The notes under the pieces: generated by a model | Database searches by the model: none | What the model was told of the DNA's origin: nothing | The model's input: the letters and a program-made list of their open reading frames with translations, nothing else | Position numbers and translations under genes: made by a program | NCBI GenBank assembly: GCA_031257455.1 | Contig: JAIROQ010000031.1 | Coordinates: 1 to 9,508 of the forward strand | DNA: 9,508 nucleotides | Direction of reading: 5' to 3' | DNA from: Prevotellaceae bacterium | Lineage (GTDB): Bacteria > Bacteroidota > Bacteroidia > Bacteroidales > UBA932 | In this document: positions 6,767 to 9,508 of the stretch, piece by piece | How positions within the stretch are numbered: position 1 is the stretch's first letter | Layout: the number at the start of each line of letters is the position of its first letter

Positions 6767-6774
6767 CAAAGATA
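6767..6774 (-). promoter_or_regulatory. -7 promoter element of the AbiEii-like module
   Basis: On the minus strand TATCTTTG exactly fits TAnnTTTG. It lies about 30 nt before the ATG of the small partner gene and after the end of the flippase gene. A clear TTTG is not present about 20 nt upstream, so the -33 element is weak. It implies that the two-gene module has its own promoter. Confidence 0.5.
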
Positions 6775-6820
6775 CGAAAAAATATGAACTTTTCTATGGT
6801 ATTGTTAGGGGGGAAATCCG

Positions 6821-8317
6821 TTATTTCCATAACAGATGCTTGACTTTATTTACCAGCGCCCGCGCCGTGTTATTCACCTCTCCCGACACTTTTAACACAT
6901 ACAATAAGACCGCGCCTGTTGCAGCCAACACTATGCTGCGGCTTATCCCGTCTATCCATGGATTATCAAATTTGAACAAAAAATAATTTATGCCTGTCAA
7001 AAGCAGGAAAATCACTATCAGTTTCAGCGTGCCGGAAGAATACGGGTTGCCCTTTACTTTTTTCAGCACTATCCATTGCTGCACGCTGCAAGAGAGCAGG
7101 CAACTGACAGCTGTGGCAAGGGCTGCGCCGGCGATACCCCATACCGGGATTAGCAGATAGTTGGTTAGTATCCCCACGACAATGATGAAAAACACGAAAT
7201 ACAAACTCCAGTAATAATACCGTGAAAAACCGATGAGCATGCCGCCGAAATTCAGCGTTACTTCTATCAACTTTGCCAGTCCGATGAAAAATACCACCCA
7301 CTTGCCGCCCGCATATACAGCGCCGTTCGGGATAATGGCAAAAATATTGTCGATGTTTGCCCAAAGTAAAATGAAAATCAATCCGCCTGTCAGGAGTTGG
7401 TGCAGCGACACTTTTTTATAAAGCGCATTGGCCGTTTCAAAATCGCCTTTTTTCAAGGCCTCGGCGGCTATCGGAGCAGAGATGGCGCTGATAGACCGCG
7501 AAGGAATTTCAATAACCGCCGCCATATAAAAAGCAATCGTAAAAATACCGGCATAACTCAATCCCAGTTGCGAAGTAATCATAAACAAGTCCAGCTTGCC
7601 AAGTACGGTACTGCCCAACGCGCCTATGATTAAATACAGGGAATACCGAAAAATATCTTTCCGCAACGGGCGGGTGATATACGATACATCATGCCGCAGG
7701 GAAGTGACGGAAGTTTTAAGGAGATACAAAAACAGGCACCACATCGCCACGCCGTAGGTTATCACATAGCCTGCCACTAATCCGCTGCGGTTAATGAAAT
7801 GGTAGCCGTAAAGCAAATAAACCGCCAGTATGCACAGCCGGATGACAATTTCGCGGTTAAATCGGGGAACAACAATACGCATGTTCACGTTGGAGTACAC
7901 CTCGAATACCGACAAATAAGCACAAAAGAAAATCAACGGCGTCACCCAATAGTAATACGAAATAAAAAGGCTTGATTTTTCCGCAAACAAAAGGGTAACC
8001 GGTCCTTTCAGGAAAATGTAAAGCGGAATAAACAGCAGGCATCCGATGAACGGCACAAGCAGCGCATAAAAGAAGAAACCGTTGTGTTTTTTCTTTTCAT
8101 CCTTGAAGTACGGGAAAAAACGCATAACCGATGAAGACGTCCCCAACTGGGCGAGGACGGCAAACATCACTCCCGCTTCCAGAATTACTTTTATCAAGCC
8201 GATATCTTCGGGCTGCAGGAATTTTGTAACCACAAACATGGTGGTCAGGAAGCCGATGAAAGCGCCGATGTAAGTGATGACAGTTCCTTTTATACTTTGA
8301 CGAATGACTACGCCCAT
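6821..8317 (-). CDS. Wzx-like polysaccharide flippase (MOP superfamily)
   Basis: A 498-residue integral membrane protein with roughly 12-14 hydrophobic segments along its length. Its start, IRQSIKGTVITYIGAFIGFL (5-24) followed by TKFLQPEDIGL, is the typical first helix and loop of Bacteroidota polysaccharide flippases of the MOP (MATE/PST) superfamily. A conserved loop with SRSISAISAPIAAEALKKGD follows the middle helices. Such proteins move undecaprenyl-linked repeat units from the cytoplasmic to the periplasmic side of the inner membrane. It begins 4 nt after the stop of the GT2 gene, so the two form an operon. A 6-bp hairpin (GGAAAT...ATTTCC) covers the stop codon but no T-run follows, so termination is unclear. 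The role as glycan exporter is well supported; the exported unit is unknown. Confidence 0.88.
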   Translation of the reverse strand: MGVVIRQSIKGTVITYIGAFIGFLTTMFVVTKFLQPEDIGLIKVILEAGVMFAVLAQLGTSSSVMRFFPYFKDEKKKHNGFFFYALLVPFIGCLLFIPLYIFLKGPVTLLFAEKSSLFISYYYWVTPLIFFCAYLSVFEVYSNVNMRIVVPRFNREIVIRLCILAVYLLYGYHFINRSGLVAGYVITYGVAMWCLFLYLLKTSVTSLRHDVSYITRPLRKDIFRYSLYLIIGALGSTVLGKLDLFMITSQLGLSYAGIFTIAFYMAAVIEIPSRSISAISAPIAAEALKKGDFETANALYKKVSLHQLLTGGLIFILLWANIDNIFAIIPNGAVYAGGKWVVFFIGLAKLIEVTLNFGGMLIGFSRYYYWSLYFVFFIIVVGILTNYLLIPVWGIAGAALATAVSCLLSCSVQQWIVLKKVKGNPYSSGTLKLIVIFLLLTGINYFLFKFDNPWIDGISRSIVLAATGAVLLYVLKVSGEVNNTARALVNKVKHLLWK

Positions 8318-8321
8318 AACT

Positions 8322-9314
8322 TTATTTGTAAATTTGCGACAATTTTTCGTTACTTTCCAATCCTTTCCGGAAGATTATTTTTAATACGCATGCCTTGAGG
8401 AAACCCCAGCCGTAGCCTGCCAATTGGATATATGCAGCGCACACCGACAACAGGGCGGTTTTTATCCGTTTTGTCTTGACGAGCGCATCCGCGAAAAGCA
8501 GGGCGGTGTAGAGCGCAGGGACGGCCAGTACCCACAGCGAGAAAAACGCCGCTACCGCAATGCCTGCGCCGCCAAGCAGGAACAATGCCGGCAAAGTATG
8601 TACCGGCTTTAACGACCCTTTATGCAACAGCGCCAAATTAATCCGTGCCGTGCCGAAATTGCGCACTTGCCGGTAGAATTTCGCAAAACTTATCCGCCGT
8701 TTATGGTAAACAAATGCTTCGCGACACAACGATATGCGGAATCCGGCTTGGGCTATGCGAATGGAAAGGTCGATGTCTTCCCCCAGCATATTGTTAAACC
8801 CGCCGGTTTTTTCGTACACCGCCCGCGAAAACCCCATGTTGAACGTGCGGGGCTTGAAGGTTTCCATCGCCTGTTTCCCGCCGCGAATGCCGCCGGTAGT
8901 AAAGAATGAAGTCATGGCATAGCTAATGGCTTTTTGTAAACCGGAAAACGACCGGTGTGCGGCGTCCGGGCCGCCGAAGCAATCGCTGTAACCGGCCTCC
9001 AAATGCGCGGTTAACCGGATAAAATAACAGGGGGGAATGATGCAGTCGGAATCAAAGAAAATAAAATAATTGCCCTTTGCCCGTTGCATACCCACGTTGC
9101 GACTGTCGCTACGGCCGGTATTTGGTTTGGCGTAATACGACAGCGTCAAAACCTCTTTATACGCATTGACCACCTGTTCGCATGGAAGCGTGGAGCCGTC
9201 TTCCACAATAATTACTTCAAATGGAATATTCCCCTCCTGCTGCGACAGGCTCTCCAACAGTTCGCCCACTTCTTCGGGGCGATTATACACCGGTATGATG
9301 ACAGAATAAAGCAT
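8322..9314 (-). CDS. GT2 family glycosyltransferase with C-terminal transmembrane helices
   Basis: A 330-residue protein. The N-terminal GT-A domain has YSVIIPVYNRPEE (3-15), IIVEDGST (35-42), NTGRSDSRNVG (65-75), the DXD-type FFDSD (86-90), FNMGFSR (158-164) and GEDIDL (178-183), the last carrying the probable catalytic acidic residue. Hydrophobic helices at about 242-276 and 285-310 anchor the C-terminus in the membrane. The architecture fits membrane-associated transferases acting on lipid-linked or surface glycans. The reading frame is open to 9437, but the extra codons run through the terminator and into the tRNA gene. ATG 9314 gives MLYSVIIPVYN, the normal start. It is the first gene after the tRNA-Gly and is co-transcribed with the flippase. 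Confidence 0.9.
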   Translation of the reverse strand: MLYSVIIPVYNRPEEVGELLESLSQQEGNIPFEVIIVEDGSTLPCEQVVNAYKEVLTLSYYAKPNTGRSDSRNVGMQRAKGNYFIFFDSDCIIPPCYFIRLTAHLEAGYSDCFGGPDAAHRSFSGLQKAISYAMTSFFTTGGIRGGKQAMETFKPRTFNMGFSRAVYEKTGGFNNMLGEDIDLSIRIAQAGFRISLCREAFVYHKRRISFAKFYRQVRNFGTARINLALLHKGSLKPVHTLPALFLLGGAGIAVAAFFSLWVLAVPALYTALLFADALVKTKRIKTALLSVCAAYIQLAGYGWGFLKACVLKIIFRKGLESNEKLSQIYK

Positions 9315-9325
9315 GGTATATATGA

Positions 9326-9333
9326 CAAAGGTA
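9326..9333 (-). promoter_or_regulatory. Candidate -7 element of the GT2-flippase operon
   Basis: TACCTTTG on the minus strand exactly fits TAnnTTTG, directly after the T-run of the tRNA terminator and 11 nt before the ATG. A -33 TTTG is not seen at the right distance because that region is the terminator hairpin, and the leader would be under 10 nt. If it is not used, the operon depends on read-through from the tRNA. Confidence 0.4.
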
Positions 9334-9334
9334 C

Positions 9335-9368
9335 AAAAAAAAGACTGCCTCTTTATAGAGGCGGTCTT
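9335..9368 (-). terminator. Intrinsic terminator of the tRNA-Gly gene
   Basis: Arms 9341-9352 and 9357-9368 are 12 nt each with a 4-nt loop and one C-A mismatch on the minus strand. They are followed on that strand by a run of eight T, two of them in the stem (9342-9335). It begins 12 nt after the tRNA 3' end. Stem, loop and T-run make this a strong Rho-independent terminator on the minus strand; the plus strand has no T-run after the hairpin. Confidence 0.85.
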
Positions 9369-9380
9369 GCTTGTTTCTGA

Positions 9381-9452
9381 GCGGAAAACGAGACTCGAAC
9401 TCGCGACCCTAACCTTGGCAAGGTTATGCTCTACCAACTGAGCTATTTCCGC
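9381..9452 (-). tRNA. tRNA-Gly (anticodon GCC)
   Basis: A 72-nt cloverleaf on the minus strand. The acceptor stem GCGGAAA pairs with TTTCCGC. The D arm is GCTC-AGTTGGTA-GAGC, the anticodon arm TAACC-TTGCCAA-GGTTA with anticodon GCC, and the T arm GCGAG-TTCGAGT-CTCGT. CCA is not encoded, so it must be added after transcription. It has its own -7 box upstream and terminator downstream. Confidence 0.96.
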
Positions 9453-9463
9453 ATTTGGGAATG

Positions 9464-9471
9464 CAAAGATA
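9464..9471 (-). promoter_or_regulatory. -7 promoter element of tRNA-Gly
   Basis: TATCTTTG on the minus strand fits TAnnTTTG exactly and lies 11 nt before the tRNA 5' end, so transcription would start only a few bases ahead of the mature tRNA. Upstream sequence to the window edge is very A/T-rich with T-runs about 20 nt away, a weak -33 region. Confidence 0.6.
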
Positions 9472-9508
9472 AGTAATTTTTTGAAAATGGGAAAAAATTT
9501 TTTATTGC

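Noticed and set aside
6803..6840. Intrinsic terminator after the flippase gene
   Set aside because: There is a 6-bp hairpin over the stop codon, but it is followed by C-rich sequence and no T-run.
9315..9437. N-terminal extension of the GT2 gene to 9437
   Set aside because: It would be translated from the terminator and the tRNA gene; the GT2 domain starts normally at 9314.
9381..9452. tRNA-Gly as attachment site of an integrated element
   Set aside because: I see no second copy of the tRNA 3' end in the window and no integrase gene.

Overview
The window looks like a cell-surface polysaccharide (capsule, O-antigen or exopolysaccharide) glycosyltransferase locus from a member of the Bacteroidota, probably order Bacteroidales. 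Three things point there. Several gene starts are preceded by exact matches to the Bacteroidota -7 promoter element TAnnTTTG. The leaders before start codons are A-rich and lack Shine-Dalgarno sequences. The tRNA gene does not encode CCA. Genus cannot be told from the sequence alone.

Layout. Positions 3-1839 hold two overlapping plus-strand genes, a GT14 (core-2/I-branching type) glycosyltransferase and a GT2 glycosyltransferase; this operon may continue from upstream of the window. Everything from 1908 to 9452 is on the minus strand and meets the first operon tail to tail across a short spacer with a 23-bp tandem repeat. Read in its own direction, the minus strand runs: tRNA-Gly(GCC) with its own promoter and terminator; a GT2 transferase and a Wzx-like flippase separated by 4 nt; a small two-gene module (97-aa protein plus AbiEii-type nucleotidyltransferase, 11-nt overlap, own -7 box) that looks like a toxin-antitoxin or abortive-infection cassette; a 22-bp tandem repeat array; a SAM-dependent methyltransferase; then, behind a good promoter, a three-gene run of a GT4 transferase, a GT-D-like protein and a GT2 transferase.

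How it works together. Six putative glycosyltransferases would build a repeat-unit oligosaccharide on a lipid carrier at the inner face of the cytoplasmic membrane. The methyltransferase could modify a sugar or cap a chain, and the flippase would move the lipid-linked unit across the membrane. No polymerase (Wzy), initiating transferase or nucleotide-sugar gene lies in the window, so this is an inner part of a larger locus.

The central block (about 1.9-6.8 kb) is visibly more AT-rich than the left operon and carries the accessory module and both repeat clusters, which suggests a replaceable, horizontally exchanged segment. No stretch over 300 bases lacks a gene.
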